The position numbers and the translations under genes were made by a program. The notes under the pieces are model-generated. The model saw nothing but the letters and a program-made list of their open reading frames with translations. It searched no databases and was not told the DNA's origin. Of a stretch of DNA of 64,000 bases, positions 51,295 through 60,206 are shown piece by piece. How positions within the stretch are numbered: the stretch's first letter is position 1; each line of letters starts with the position of its first letter. Source of the DNA: Streptomyces misionensis (GTDB taxonomy: Bacteria; Actinomycetota; Actinomycetes; Streptomycetales; Streptomycetaceae); assembly GCF_007896895.1 (NCBI RefSeq), contig NZ_VOGW01000087.1, forward strand, positions 57,891 to 121,890, read 5' to 3'.

Positions 51295-51687
51295 ATGACG
51301 CAGCAGGCCGCTCCCGCCCCCGTACCAACATGGGTCCGACAGCTCATGCGCGAGATCGACACCCTCGAATTCGGCGAGGGTTTCGCACGGACGACCGACG
51401 ACACCGAGATGTTCTTCGGCACCGCCCACGTGGTGGGCGCCGAGGCCATCAAGGCGTTCTTCGTCAAGATCGACGAGCCGCTGCACATCGAGCACACCGT
51501 CCTGGAGTGCTGGGAGGCCCCCGACGGCGTCCTGTTCCTGCGCGGGGAGGCCACCATGGCGAAGAAGACCGACCCGAACACCACCGTCCGGGCTCCGTTC
51601 ATGCACCTGTACCGCCTCGACGACCGCGGAACGATCCGCACCATCCACATCACCGCCGGCCCGCTGCACACCGACGCCGTGCTGTGA
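51295..51687 (+). CDS. NTF2-like / SnoaL-like protein
   Basis: A 130-residue cone-shaped NTF2 superfamily protein. Features are TWVRQLMREIDTLEFGEGFA at the N-terminus, FFGTAHVVGAEAIKAFFVKI in the middle and FMHLYRLDDRGTIRTIHI at the end. Relatives are isomerases, cyclases or ligand-binding proteins. AAGGAG lies 7 nt before the ATG. It begins 50 bp after the hydrolase and probably acts with it on one small molecule. Confidence 0.82.
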   Translation: MTQQAAPAPVPTWVRQLMREIDTLEFGEGFARTTDDTEMFFGTAHVVGAEAIKAFFVKIDEPLHIEHTVLECWEAPDGVLFLRGEATMAKKTDPNTTVRAPFMHLYRLDDRGTIRTIHITAGPLHTDAVL

Positions 51688-51727
51688 GACCCGCGGACGG
51701 CCGGCCCGCGGCCGGGTCGCACACGCT

Positions 51728-52753
51728 TCAGTCCGCCGTCCCCTGCGGACCCGAGGCGCTCCCGTCCGCGCCGCGGTCCGGCCGGCGGCGCGGGCGGATC
51801 TCGCGGACGGCTGCGCAGTAGGCGCTGACCAGGATCAGGACACAGCCGGCCAGTTGCAACAGGGTGGGTCGCTCCCCCAGTACGACCGCGCCCAGCGCGA
51901 CCGCTCCCACCGGAGTCAGCAGCAGGAGCACGGCGCCGACGTGGCTGCTCAGCATCGGCGAGGCCGAGGCGACCAGCAGCCACCCCACCACCTGGCTGGA
52001 GACCGCCACCGCCAGCAGCCAGCCCATGACCTGCCAGCCCGGAGTGAGATCCAGCCCGTAGGACAACCGGCCGGCCAGCAGCGACACCACCGCGGCGCAG
52101 GCGATCACCACGACGTAGCGCTGCCGGACGAGCCCTCCGTGGCCGCCGCGCCGCAGCAGGAACAGGAACACCGAATAGCACACGGCCGCCAGCACCGCGT
52201 GGAGCGTGCCCGCCCGCGGATCACTGCCGGACGCGCCGCCCTCGACCACCCCTCCGGTCAGGACGACGCCCAAGAGGATCACCGGCACCCAGAGCAGGAA
52301 GGAGCGCGGCACCGGCTCCCGGTCGATCGCCCGGGCCAGCAAGGGGACCAGCACGACCTGCACGTTGACCAGCACGGTGGACAGGCCCGCGCCGACCTCG
52401 GCGATCGCCTGGGTCCACAGCAGCATGTCCCAGGCGAACGCGGCGCCCGCGAGCAGCGCGAGGCCGTACTGTCCCCGGGGCGGCGGCCCCTGCCGGCGAC
52501 GCTCCGGCACCGCCAGCACCAGCAGCGCGGGCAGCGCGAGAACACAACGGTAGAACGACGCCGTCCCGGGCTCGGTCCGGGCCAGTCCCAGCAGCACCGC
52601 CGAAGCGGACACGCACAGGGCACCGACCGCCATCCCCCAGGCGGGATGGCGCAGCAGACGGGATGCCGGCCGGGCCGCCCGGGACCGCGCCGGGCTCGCC
52701 CGCCGGTCGGCGGGGGTCGCGGGGGCGGCGCCGCGTCTGGCCGGTCGGGGCAT
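51728..52753 (-). CDS. DMT superfamily (EamA) transporter
   Basis: A 341-residue, about ten-helix drug/metabolite transporter with two EamA repeats. Repeat 1 includes AFAWDMLLWTQAIAEVGAGL and repeat 2 includes LLLTPVGAVALGAVVLGERP. The cytosolic N- and C-terminal tails are strongly basic. AGGAGG precedes, at better spacing for ATG 52753 than for GTG 52756. It converges on the NTF2-like gene and may export a product; the substrate is unknown. Confidence 0.87.
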   Translation of the reverse strand: MPRPARRGAAPATPADRRASPARSRAARPASRLLRHPAWGMAVGALCVSASAVLLGLARTEPGTASFYRCVLALPALLVLAVPERRRQGPPPRGQYGLALLAGAAFAWDMLLWTQAIAEVGAGLSTVLVNVQVVLVPLLARAIDREPVPRSFLLWVPVILLGVVLTGGVVEGGASGSDPRAGTLHAVLAAVCYSVFLFLLRRGGHGGLVRQRYVVVIACAAVVSLLAGRLSYGLDLTPGWQVMGWLLAVAVSSQVVGWLLVASASPMLSSHVGAVLLLLTPVGAVALGAVVLGERPTLLQLAGCVLILVSAYCAAVREIRPRRRPDRGADGSASGPQGTAD

Positions 52754-52756
52754 CAC

Positions 52757-53140
52757 AGACCTCCTCGCTGCTCCCCCGCCTCAGTGCCCTGGGCGGATCA
52801 GCGGACCCCTCCCGCGGCTGGGGCCGGACGCCGTCGTCGGCCTGTGCAGATCGGCCGCTTCCGGTCGTCCGTGTGTCCCGCGGGAGTTGTGCCCGGCGCG
52901 AGGCTACCCGGCCGGCCGGCTGCGGCCGGGCACGTCGACACGGCGTTCCCCCGATTCGCTCCGCTCGCCCCGCCGGCCCACCGCCGCCCCGCGGGTGCGC
53001 CGCAGCGGCTTCCCGGTGCCCTTCTCCCGGGGGGCGAGTGGGTCGGTGATCCCGGTGGCGGGCCGGGGAGCGGCGGCGGCCCGGACACCGTTCGGGTGTC
53101 CGGGCCGCTCTGGCTGTCGTGCGTGCCGACGTCGTCGCCC
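52757..53140. other. Intergenic, no recognisable gene
   Basis: 384 bp of high-GC sequence. It should hold the promoter of the DMT gene and the end of the dioxygenase transcript; several GC-rich hairpins are possible but none is distinctive. Confidence 0.45.
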
Positions 53141-54133
53141 TCAGACGGAGGGTGTCGGGGAGGTGGTGGGGGCGGGGCCGCCGCCGGGTGCGCCCTCGCC
53201 GTCGTTCGTGGCGCTGGGGTCGACCGCCATCGTGATGTAGCCGATGACGCCGCGCTCGATGTGCCTCTCGTCGTAGACGAGTTCGAGCAGACCGCCCTGG
53301 GTGCCGGTTCTCGGGTAGATCGAGTCCGCGTCGAGGGTGACGCGTGAGACGGTGTTCGCCGCGTAGGGGGCGATGTCTTCGGTGGCCTTCACCGCGTCCT
53401 CGGAGAAGTAGAACTGCCCGGTGTGGCAGGTGCGTCCGCCGGTGTAGCCGTCGGAGGTCCGGGAGCCGCCGGTGTGCACCTTGGTGTGGATGTGGACGGC
53501 GCGGCCGGTGTACCAGCCGGGGAAGACGGTCCGGAAGGTGACGAAGCCCTGGTGGTCGGTCATCTGGATGCCGCGCAGCCAGGTGAGGTCGTCGGTCGGG
53601 GCCGCGTGGCCGCCCCCGCCGCCCGGGCCCCCGGGGCCGCCGGGACCGTCCGTGCCGCCCGGAGGTGCCGTCGGCGTACCGGAGGGCGGCGGACCGGGGG
53701 GCGTACCGCCGCCGCCGTTGCCGGTCTGGGTGTAGCCCGAGTAGACGCCGGACGCGTCGCAGTGCCAGATCTCGACGGCCGAGTTACGGATGGGTTCGCA
53801 GGTCGCGCTGTCCACCGCGCGCAGCACGAGGAGGAGCGGGATTCCGGTGCGGTCCTCGACCACGTTCCTCCGGAAGAGTTCATAGTCGATGTAGTAGGGG
53901 CCCTCGATCTGCTCCGTGGTCAGCGACATGCAGGCGCTGGACGCGGAGGCGGCCGACTTCACCGAGTCGAGAGTTCCGGCGCCGGCGGCGTTCCGGTCGG
54001 CGGCGCTCGCGACGGCACCCGCCCCGCTGAGGGCGACGGCACCGGCCGCGCCGCCCAGGACCAGCATGCGGCGGCGGGACACGAGTCGGGAGACGAGAGA
54101 GTTGTCAGGCTCTTCGGGAGAGAGTCTAGGCAT
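53141..54133 (-). CDS. Tat-exported intradiol dioxygenase-like protein
   Basis: A 330-residue protein. It has a twin-arginine signal (SRRRMLVLGGAAGAVALSGA). The intradiol dioxygenase domain contains the Tyr-ligand motif IEGPYYID, VEIWHCDASGVYSGY and HIHTKVH with the His ligands. A Pro/Gly linker (GGGGTPPGPPPSGTPTAPPG and following) interrupts the domain. The non-haem Fe(III) site (2 Tyr, 2 His) appears complete, so catechol-ring cleavage outside the membrane is possible. Start ATG 54133 gives a normal Tat n-region; ATG 54169 or GTG 54178 would lengthen it. Confidence 0.85.
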   Translation of the reverse strand: MPRLSPEEPDNSLVSRLVSRRRMLVLGGAAGAVALSGAGAVASAADRNAAGAGTLDSVKSAASASSACMSLTTEQIEGPYYIDYELFRRNVVEDRTGIPLLLVLRAVDSATCEPIRNSAVEIWHCDASGVYSGYTQTGNGGGGTPPGPPPSGTPTAPPGGTDGPGGPGGPGGGGGHAAPTDDLTWLRGIQMTDHQGFVTFRTVFPGWYTGRAVHIHTKVHTGGSRTSDGYTGGRTCHTGQFYFSEDAVKATEDIAPYAANTVSRVTLDADSIYPRTGTQGGLLELVYDERHIERGVIGYITMAVDPSATNDGEGAPGGGPAPTTSPTPSV

Positions 54134-54338
54134 GCGCACGACAGTAGGAACGCTGTCTGTGAACCCCATGTGAAGCACGCGCCCCTAACAGGCCAAGTCC
54201 TGGCCGGTAGCGGTCTGGCCAGGGCCCGCAACGGCGTGTCGGCCGCGTGGCGGCGACCGGTGGGGCCGGCCGGGGTTTTCAGGGCGATATCAAGCCGGTG
54301 CGGCGGAATATCACCGGCACGGGCCGTGTTGGACGCCA

Positions 54339-54352
54339 TTGTTGATCAACAA
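54339..54352. promoter_or_regulatory. Perfect palindrome overlapping the LD-carboxypeptidase leader
   Basis: TTGTTGATCAACAA is a perfect 14-bp palindrome ending 11 nt before the start codon and touching the AAGGAGGAG ribosome binding site. It is placed to block transcription or translation initiation; the GntR-like symmetry is suggestive only. Confidence 0.5.
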
Positions 54353-54363
54353 GGAGGAGTTCC

Positions 54364-55353
54364 ATGCCTGCCGTCCTGCGGCCCCGTGCGCTGCGTTCCG
54401 GGGACCTGGTGGTCGTCACCGCGCCGTCGGGCCAGCTCGAGCCGGGTGAGGAACCGCTGCTCGCCCGCGGTGTGGCGATCCTCGAGCGGATGGGTTTCCG
54501 CGTGCGGGTGAGCCCGATGGTCGACCCGGCGCGGAAGCGCTGGTGGGCGTCGGGCACTCCGGCGGAGCAGGCCGACGAACTCAATGCGCTGCTCCGGGAC
54601 CCGGAGGTGCGGGCCGTCGTCGCGCACACCGGTGGACAGGCGACCATCGGCTATCTCGATCTGATCGACCTGGACGCGATCCGGGCCGACCCGAAACCGA
54701 TCATCGGCTACAGCGACATCTCGCTGCTGCACATGGCGTTGCACGCCCGCACGGGCCTCGTCGGATTCCACGCCGACATCGCCACCCACGGCTTCGGCGG
54801 CGATTGGTACACGCTGGGCGACGCGGCCCGTCGCTCCGAGCTCGTCGACCTCTACACCCGAGTGCTCACCAAGGCCGAGGCGCCGGGCGCGCTGCCGGCG
54901 AAGGAGGCCTGGGAGACCTGGCGGCCGGGCAGCGCGCAGGGACCACTGTTCGGCGGCTTGCTGAACCGCCTGGTCCTCCTGCAGGCGACACCGTTCGCGC
55001 CGGCCCCCGAACGGTTCGACGGCGCCGTGTTGTTCTGGGAGGAGCTGCAGCGGCCGGTCTCACGGATCTGGAACGACCTGCACACCTTGCGGCTGTCCGG
55101 TGTGCTGGACCGGATCGCCGGCATGGTGGTCGGCATCCCGACCGACGTCACGCCCCACGAGGGTGGCGGACAGCGCGCGGATCTACGCGACGTGGTGCTC
55201 GACGTCCTGGGCCGACGGGACATCCCGGTGCTCGCACAGGTCGACTTCGGTCACACCTCGCCGAACCTGCCGCTGCCCATCGGCGTCCGCGCGCACATGG
55301 ACGCGGACAACCGGACGCTGTCCCTGATCGAGCCGGCGGTCACGGAAGGCTGA
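54364..55353 (+). CDS. S66 family peptidase (LD-carboxypeptidase / MccF-like)
   Basis: A 329-residue serine peptidase. The Ser-His-Glu triad is recognisable as Ser117 in GYSDIS, Glu in LFWEEL and His in FGHTSPNLPLPIG. Opening motif LVVVTAPSG is family-typical. Members either trim tetrapeptides from recycled murein or, as MccF, inactivate nucleotide-peptide antibiotics; lack of a signal peptide leaves both possible. ATG 54364 has AAGGAGGAG at normal spacing. It is monocistronic behind a palindrome. Confidence 0.9.
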   Translation: MPAVLRPRALRSGDLVVVTAPSGQLEPGEEPLLARGVAILERMGFRVRVSPMVDPARKRWWASGTPAEQADELNALLRDPEVRAVVAHTGGQATIGYLDLIDLDAIRADPKPIIGYSDISLLHMALHARTGLVGFHADIATHGFGGDWYTLGDAARRSELVDLYTRVLTKAEAPGALPAKEAWETWRPGSAQGPLFGGLLNRLVLLQATPFAPAPERFDGAVLFWEELQRPVSRIWNDLHTLRLSGVLDRIAGMVVGIPTDVTPHEGGGQRADLRDVVLDVLGRRDIPVLAQVDFGHTSPNLPLPIGVRAHMDADNRTLSLIEPAVTEG

Positions 55354-55667
55354 GGCCTGTCGGATGCCGGCTCGGGCCCGGAGGGCCGCGGCGCGTCGTG
55401 TTCCGTCTCTCCCGATCGGCCTGCCGGTCATGCCCGTCGCGCCGGCTCGCCCGATCGTCCGCCGCCGCCCCGGTGACGTGATCAACCCCGAAGGACGCCG
55501 GCCGCTTAGCATGCCTTCGTGACGTGGTCCTGGACGATGCGCAAGACGGCGGAGGAGTCCACCGTGCTGCTGGGAACAAGTCCTGCCGGCGTGGAAGGCG
55601 GCCGCCGCACGTTCGCGCGGGGAGAACCGCGCCTGGCCGGCCCGGCGGTCCGTGGAGGGGTGACGGC
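55354..55667. other. Intergenic, no recognisable gene
   Basis: 314 bp of GC-rich sequence with no supported gene; presumed promoter region of the cysteine desulfurase. Confidence 0.45.
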
Positions 55668-56849
55668 GTGAACCCCTATACCGACCATCTGCCCCCGCAT
55701 CCCGCTCTCGCCGGCGGTCCCGTCTACCTCGATCACAACGCCACCACCCCGGTCGACCCCCGCGTCGCCGAGGCGATGCTGCCGTATCTGACCGACTTCT
55801 TCGGCAATCCCTCCAGCGGCCACCCCCACGCCGTCGAACCGCGAAGGGCGCTCGCCGAGGCCCGCGGCCAGGTCGCGGACCTGATCGGCGCCGCGCCCGG
55901 TGAGGTCGTGTTCACCGGCTCCGGTTCCGAGGCCGACCTGCTCGCCCTGCGGGGCGCCGTCCTGGCCTCCGGCCTGTCCCGCCCCCACGTGATCACTCAG
56001 GCCACCGAGCATCCGGCCGTCCTGGAGACCTGCGCCGCCCTGCGGCGGCTGCACGGCACGCGGGTGACCGTCCTGCCGGTCGACGGCGACGGCCTCGTCG
56101 CCCCCGAAGCCCTGGCCGCCGCGCTGGACGAGGACACGGTGCTGGTCTCCGTGATGGCGGCGAACAACGAGACCGGCGCCCTCCAGCCGATCACCGACCT
56201 CGCCGCCGTCGCCCACGACCGCGGGGCACTGTTCCACTGCGACGCCGCCCAAGCGGCCGGGAAGATCCCTCTCGCCGTCGAAGCCCTGGGCGTCGACCTG
56301 CTCACCGTGGTCGGACACAAGATGTACGCGCCCAAAGGCGCCGCCGCCCTGTACGTACGCGACGGCGTCCCACTGGAGCCGGTCGTCTACGGCGGCGGGC
56401 AGGAGAGCGGTCTGCGTGCCGGCACCGAGAACGTCGCCCTGGCCGTCGCCCTCGGCACCGCCGCCCGGATCGCGGCCGACGAGCTTGCCGACGGCGCCCC
56501 CGCCCGCATCGCCGCCCTGCGCGACGGTCTCCACCGACGGCTCACCGACGCACTGCCCGGCCGCGTGCGCCTCAACGGCCCGGAGAAGAACCGCTTGCCG
56601 AACACCTTGAACGTCAGCGTCGACGGCGCCCTCGGTCACGAACTCCTTGCCGCCGCCCCGCAGCTCGCGGCATCCACCGGCTCCGCCTGCCACAGCGGCG
56701 ACCACACTCCCTCCCCGGTGCTGACAGCCATGGGCCTCGACCCGGCCCGCGCGCTCGGCGCGCTGCGGTTGTCCCTGGGCCGCTGGACCACCCCGGACGA
56801 CATCGAGACCGCGGCGACGGCCCTCGTCCGGGCGGCTGCCGGGCGGTGA
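55668..56849 (+). CDS. Cysteine desulfurase (class V aminotransferase, NifS/IscS-like)
   Basis: A 393-residue PLP enzyme. It opens VYLDHNATTPVDPRVAEAML, has the PLP Lys218 in VVGHKMYAPKG and the catalytic Cys341 in STGSACHSGDHTP. It should convert cysteine to alanine and deliver persulfide sulfur. No Fe-S scaffold, tRNA-thiolation or SUF gene adjoins, so the acceptor is unknown. GTG 55668 with GGAGGGG 8 nt upstream is preferred; the upstream 48 codons have no family match. Confidence 0.92.
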   Translation: MNPYTDHLPPHPALAGGPVYLDHNATTPVDPRVAEAMLPYLTDFFGNPSSGHPHAVEPRRALAEARGQVADLIGAAPGEVVFTGSGSEADLLALRGAVLASGLSRPHVITQATEHPAVLETCAALRRLHGTRVTVLPVDGDGLVAPEALAAALDEDTVLVSVMAANNETGALQPITDLAAVAHDRGALFHCDAAQAAGKIPLAVEALGVDLLTVVGHKMYAPKGAAALYVRDGVPLEPVVYGGGQESGLRAGTENVALAVALGTAARIAADELADGAPARIAALRDGLHRRLTDALPGRVRLNGPEKNRLPNTLNVSVDGALGHELLAAAPQLAASTGSACHSGDHTPSPVLTAMGLDPARALGALRLSLGRWTTPDDIETAATALVRAAAGR

Positions 56850-56888
56850 CCGCAGGGCGCGGCCGGCGCGGAGAAGGACCGACGGCGC

Positions 56889-57197
56889 TCACGGGCGGGG
56901 ATGGACGCGATGCCAGCGGGGGCGTGCGTCACTGCCGCTGCGTCCGGCCGCGGAGGCGCAGCGGCGGCACACCCTGCGCACCCTGTCGGCCGCGCCACCG
57001 GATTCGGGCAGGATGTCCGGCCAGCCGACGTGCGGGAAGCGCGCGAGTTGCGAGCGGCTGAGGGACAGTCCGCAAACGGTCTCGTTCCGGCCCGGCTCCC
57101 AGGCGTGGACTTCGCCCGCGGGCAGCCTGCGCCGGCCGTCCTCCTCGTCGGTCCACTGCCCGGACGCGGCAACGGCGTACCGCTTGCCGCGCCTCAC
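56889..57197 (-). CDS. Small Cys/His-containing hypothetical protein
   Basis: About 102 residues in a pattern I associate with conserved Streptomyces hypotheticals: KRYAVAASGQWTDEEDGRRR, VHAWEPGRNETVCGLSLSRS, then FPHVGWPDILPESGGAADRV and CRRC. The spaced Cys residues (ETVCGL, RRVCRRC) could bind zinc. GTG codons at 57197, 57209 and 57212 are all possible starts. No operon partner is evident; it converges on the cysteine desulfurase. No function is assigned. Confidence 0.55.
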   Translation of the reverse strand: MRRGKRYAVAASGQWTDEEDGRRRLPAGEVHAWEPGRNETVCGLSLSRSQLARFPHVGWPDILPESGGAADRVRRVCRRCASAAGRSGSDARPRWHRVHPRP

Positions 57198-57518
57198 GGC
57201 CCGGCCCACCACGCCGTGGGGAAGCTGTTCCCGGTCACCTCGGCACCGTCCTCCACCCGCTGGTACGCCCTTGTCCGGCCGGGCCGCTCCGTCAAGGCGG
57301 GGTGGCCCGCACCCGGCGAGTGCCATGCCCGCCCCGTCTCACACGTGCCGCGTCCGGACGGCCACCGGCCGCTCCTGCCGTTCCGCGGCCCTCTGCCTCA
57401 CAGTCCCGACAGCGGCAGCCATGTCCGCGCGGTGTCCCGGGGGATCAGCGGGAAAGGCCCATGGACCGGGTGACCAGGGCGTCGAAGGCGCGGGTCGGGA
57501 AGGAGGCGCCGCAGGGCG
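57198..57518. other. Intergenic, no recognisable gene
   Basis: About 320 bp; nothing recognised beyond the probable 5' region of the small hypothetical gene. Confidence 0.4.
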
Positions 57519-57597
57519 ATGAGGGGGCGTGCGCTGACCCCGGTGGCAGCGGGTCCTGGGCCGGCGTGCCGTGACGGCCCTGCCGTGGCGTCGGCGA

Positions 57598-57900
57598 TGA
57601 CGGTGGGCGGGGACATGCGCTTGGCCGCGATCGCCGGCCAGCTCGTGGTCAGCCCTCGCACGCTCCAGCGGCAGCTGCAGGCGGAGGACACCAGCTACCG
57701 GGCCGTCCTCGGCGACACCAGGGAGAAACCCGCCCGCCGCTACCTGGCGGACCGCTCGCTCACCACCTCCCAGGTCGCCTGCCTCCTCGCCTACGACGAC
57801 ACCAACTCCTGCCACCGGGCCTTCCGCCGCTGGACGGGACTCACCCCGGAGGCCGCACGCGCGGGCGGCGCGACATCGTGGAACTTCCGGCGGCGTGCGG
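57598..57900 (+). pseudogene. AraC family regulator, C-terminal DNA-binding remnant
   Basis: The frame reads MRLAAIAGQLVVSPRTLQRQ, LQAEDTSYRAVL and then SQVACLLAYDDTNSCHRAFR followed by RWTGLTPEAARA. That is a complete AraC double helix-turn-helix of the OruR-like group (RTLQR, SYRA, FHRAFRRWTG). The roughly 200-residue N-terminal effector domain is absent and the frame runs on into the antisense of the kinase gene. It is truncated or decayed rather than a MarA-size protein, since no start or ribosome binding site fits. Confidence 0.65.
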
Positions 57901-57904
57901 CCTT

Positions 57905-58555
57905 TCAGCGGGTACAGGTGCCGAGCGTCGATGGCAGGTGGAAGGCCGACGCCGCCTCGGCGACCCGGCCGGCCAGGTCTTGCCACGGGCGGGGAGCCAC
58001 GACCGGCACGCCGACCGCCCGTGCCTGCGCGGCGAGCCACCGACCGTAGAGCACGCTGACGCGTGCGCGATGGCGCTGCGGTCCGGCCTCCGGCTCCCGG
58101 CGCAGGTAGTTGGCCGTCACCTGCGCCTCGTCGTCCTCGTGCAGGAAGACGGCACGGACCGGACCCGCCGGAGTCGCCGGTCCGGGCAGGATGTAGTCGC
58201 CCTCCAGGATCACCGGGGTGTCGGTGCCCACGTGATTGGCCACCACCGCGTCGATCGCCGGTGCCAGCGCCCGGGCGATCGCGATCTGCCGCTCGACCAC
58301 CGACTCGGGATCCTGCCGGGCGGCCTCGGGGTGAGTACGCCAGACGTGGACCTCCGGCAGATGCTCGGGCAGGGTCACCGCGAGGAGGGCTTCCACGATG
58401 TCGTCGGCCTCCACGACGGGGACGCCGTACCGTCGCGCCAACGCCCGCCCGACACCGGTCTTCCCCATCCCCGACGCGCCCCCGACGACAAGCACCCGCC
58501 AGTCGGGCAGACGCCGTTCACCGGAAAGATCCCGCTCCTCGTCCGCGCTGTTCAT
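57905..58555 (-). CDS. P-loop kinase (2-phosphoglycerate-kinase-like)
   Basis: A 216-residue AAA/NK-type phosphotransferase. Walker A is VVGGASGMGKTGVGRALARR; VVEADDIVEALLAVTLPEHL follows and VILEGDYILPG resembles the substrate/Mg region of 2-phosphoglycerate and uridine kinases. A basic YLRREPEAGPQRHRAR lid segment is near residue 160. It acts in the cytosol; the acceptor is unknown. It starts 25 bp before the histidine-kinase stop in the same direction, so the pair may be co-transcribed. Confidence 0.8.
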   Translation of the reverse strand: MNSADEERDLSGERRLPDWRVLVVGGASGMGKTGVGRALARRYGVPVVEADDIVEALLAVTLPEHLPEVHVWRTHPEAARQDPESVVERQIAIARALAPAIDAVVANHVGTDTPVILEGDYILPGPATPAGPVRAVFLHEDDEAQVTANYLRREPEAGPQRHRARVSVLYGRWLAAQARAVGVPVVAPRPWQDLAGRVAEAASAFHLPSTLGTCTR

Positions 58556-58580
58556 GCGGGCATAGTAATGAACGACGAAT

Positions 58581-60161
58581 CTACGGCTCCTTCTGCGAAC
58601 GCCGCCCTGGTCTCGCCGGCCTGGTCCTGCGCTGTGCCGCGCGGGCGGCGAGCAGATCGTCGGCGACGGCAGGCATGCCTTCGCCCCGGAGGATGTCCGC
58701 GAGGCCGGTGACCTCCCAGGCGGGTGCCTGCCCTGCGACGTGGCGGAGCAGCGCGCGGAGGTGGTGGTCGCGCCCGGCCGTGACGAGGGCGCGTGCCAGG
58801 TCGGGCACGACGTCTTCGAGGGGCTGGTGCGCGGCGTGGTGGGTGAAGAGCGCGGGGATGTCGCCGGGCTGCTCCCAGGCGTGCAGGAGTTCGGTGACCA
58901 GCGGCTGGGTGTCCTCGTCGGTGAGGGGGAGCCGTACGGTGAACCGGGCGCCCGCTCGGTCTTCTTGGCCGGGGGCGAGTGTGAGGGTGCCGTGGTGGAG
59001 CGTGGTGATGCGGCGGGCGATGGCCAGACCGAGGCCCGTGCCCCCGGCGTCCCGTGTACGCGCGTCGTCGAGCCGGCTGAAGCGTTCGAAGATCGTCTCC
59101 TGGTGTTCGGGCGGGATGGGCGCGCCGTCGTTGGCCACGTCGAGTACGGCTCGTCGGTGTTCGTGGTCCGCGGTGAGAGTGACGGTGATCGCGGTGGCCG
59201 CGTGGCGTTCGGCGTTGTCGAGAAGGTTGTCCAGGACGCGGGTGATCAGGCCTGGGTGGCCGGTCACGGGCGCGGGTTCGTCTGGTGCGGTGACGACCAG
59301 GCTCAGATGATCGGGCACGCCACGGCGAGCGACGGTGGTGCGGATCAGGTGGGTCAGATCGACGTGCTTGGTCAGAAGGGTTCTCGAGTGTGCGGCCTGG
59401 GCGTCGAGGCGGGCCAGGAGCAGCAGGTTCGTGGTGATGTCCTGGACGTGCAGGGTGTCCTGCAAGGCGTCACGGGCGGCGTCGCGCCAGTGCGCGGTCC
59501 CGGAGCCGGTGAGCGCGAGTTCGAGTTCGGCACGCAGGCAGGCGAGCGGGGTGCGCAGTTCGTGGGCCACGTCGGAGGTGAACTGCCGCTGCCGGGCGGC
59601 CGCCGCGTCCAGGCGGTCCAGGGCGCTGTTCATCGTCGCCACCAGTCGCGTGAACTCCCTGCCGCCGCGCGGTTCCGAGATGCGCTGGTCGAGGCGGCTC
59701 AGGCTCAGTGCGGCGAACTGCGTCCGGATGCCGTCCACCGGTTTCAGGACCCGGCCGACGGCCAGCCAGGTCCCGCCGGCGGTCAGCAGCGTGAGGCCCA
59801 GCGCGCCGCCGGCCAGCCACCACTCGGTGGTGTCCAGCCGCTGCTGGTCCGTCCAGGCGTCCATGAGGGGGTCGGAGTCCTCCCTCGTCAACGACCGGGG
59901 TGTCCCGTCGGCTCGGATCAATTCGACGGGCGTGGCCTCGTGCTGGTCCGTCCACGGCCGCAGAGACAGGTGTTCGCCTCGGAGGTGCGGGATGGTGTCG
60001 TCCTGGCCGCTGTACGAGTCGAGTTGGTCGGTGCGCCGGACGCGGGGGGTTTCGACGCACGTGTCGTCGAAACTGGATTCGCACAGGGGCGACTCGATCA
60101 CCACGGTACCCGTGCCGTCGGTGACCCGCTGGAACGCCGAGGCCAGCAGTGAGTCGCGCAC
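58581..60161 (-). CDS. Orphan sensor histidine kinase with C-terminal helical extension, probably 5'-truncated
   Basis: About 526 residues: an extracytoplasmic region, a membrane helix (WWLAGGALGLTLLTAGGTWLAV), HAMP, the HisKA box SDVAHELRTPLACLRAELEL with phospho-acceptor His, then HATPase N, G1 and G2 boxes (LDNLLDNAERH, FERFSRLDDARTRDAGGTGL). About 90 residues beyond the ATPase form a helix-rich tail (LADILRGEGMPAVADDLLAA). The first membrane helix looks incomplete (WQIALAAVASAVAVRDS) and no response regulator precedes it. GTG 60161 is the only close start. Confidence 0.72.
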   Translation of the reverse strand: MRDSLLASAFQRVTDGTGTVVIESPLCESSFDDTCVETPRVRRTDQLDSYSGQDDTIPHLRGEHLSLRPWTDQHEATPVELIRADGTPRSLTREDSDPLMDAWTDQQRLDTTEWWLAGGALGLTLLTAGGTWLAVGRVLKPVDGIRTQFAALSLSRLDQRISEPRGGREFTRLVATMNSALDRLDAAAARQRQFTSDVAHELRTPLACLRAELELALTGSGTAHWRDAARDALQDTLHVQDITTNLLLLARLDAQAAHSRTLLTKHVDLTHLIRTTVARRGVPDHLSLVVTAPDEPAPVTGHPGLITRVLDNLLDNAERHAATAITVTLTADHEHRRAVLDVANDGAPIPPEHQETIFERFSRLDDARTRDAGGTGLGLAIARRITTLHHGTLTLAPGQEDRAGARFTVRLPLTDEDTQPLVTELLHAWEQPGDIPALFTHHAAHQPLEDVVPDLARALVTAGRDHHLRALLRHVAGQAPAWEVTGLADILRGEGMPAVADDLLAARAAQRRTRPARPGRRSQKEP

Positions 60162-60206
60162 GGCGACGGCGGAGGCGACGGCGGCCAGGGCAATCTGCCA
60201 CGCCCG

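Noticed and set aside
53600..53720. Gly/Pro-rich repeat considered as a separate collagen-like or structural gene
   Set aside because: It lies in frame within the intradiol dioxygenase gene and reads as a flexible linker.
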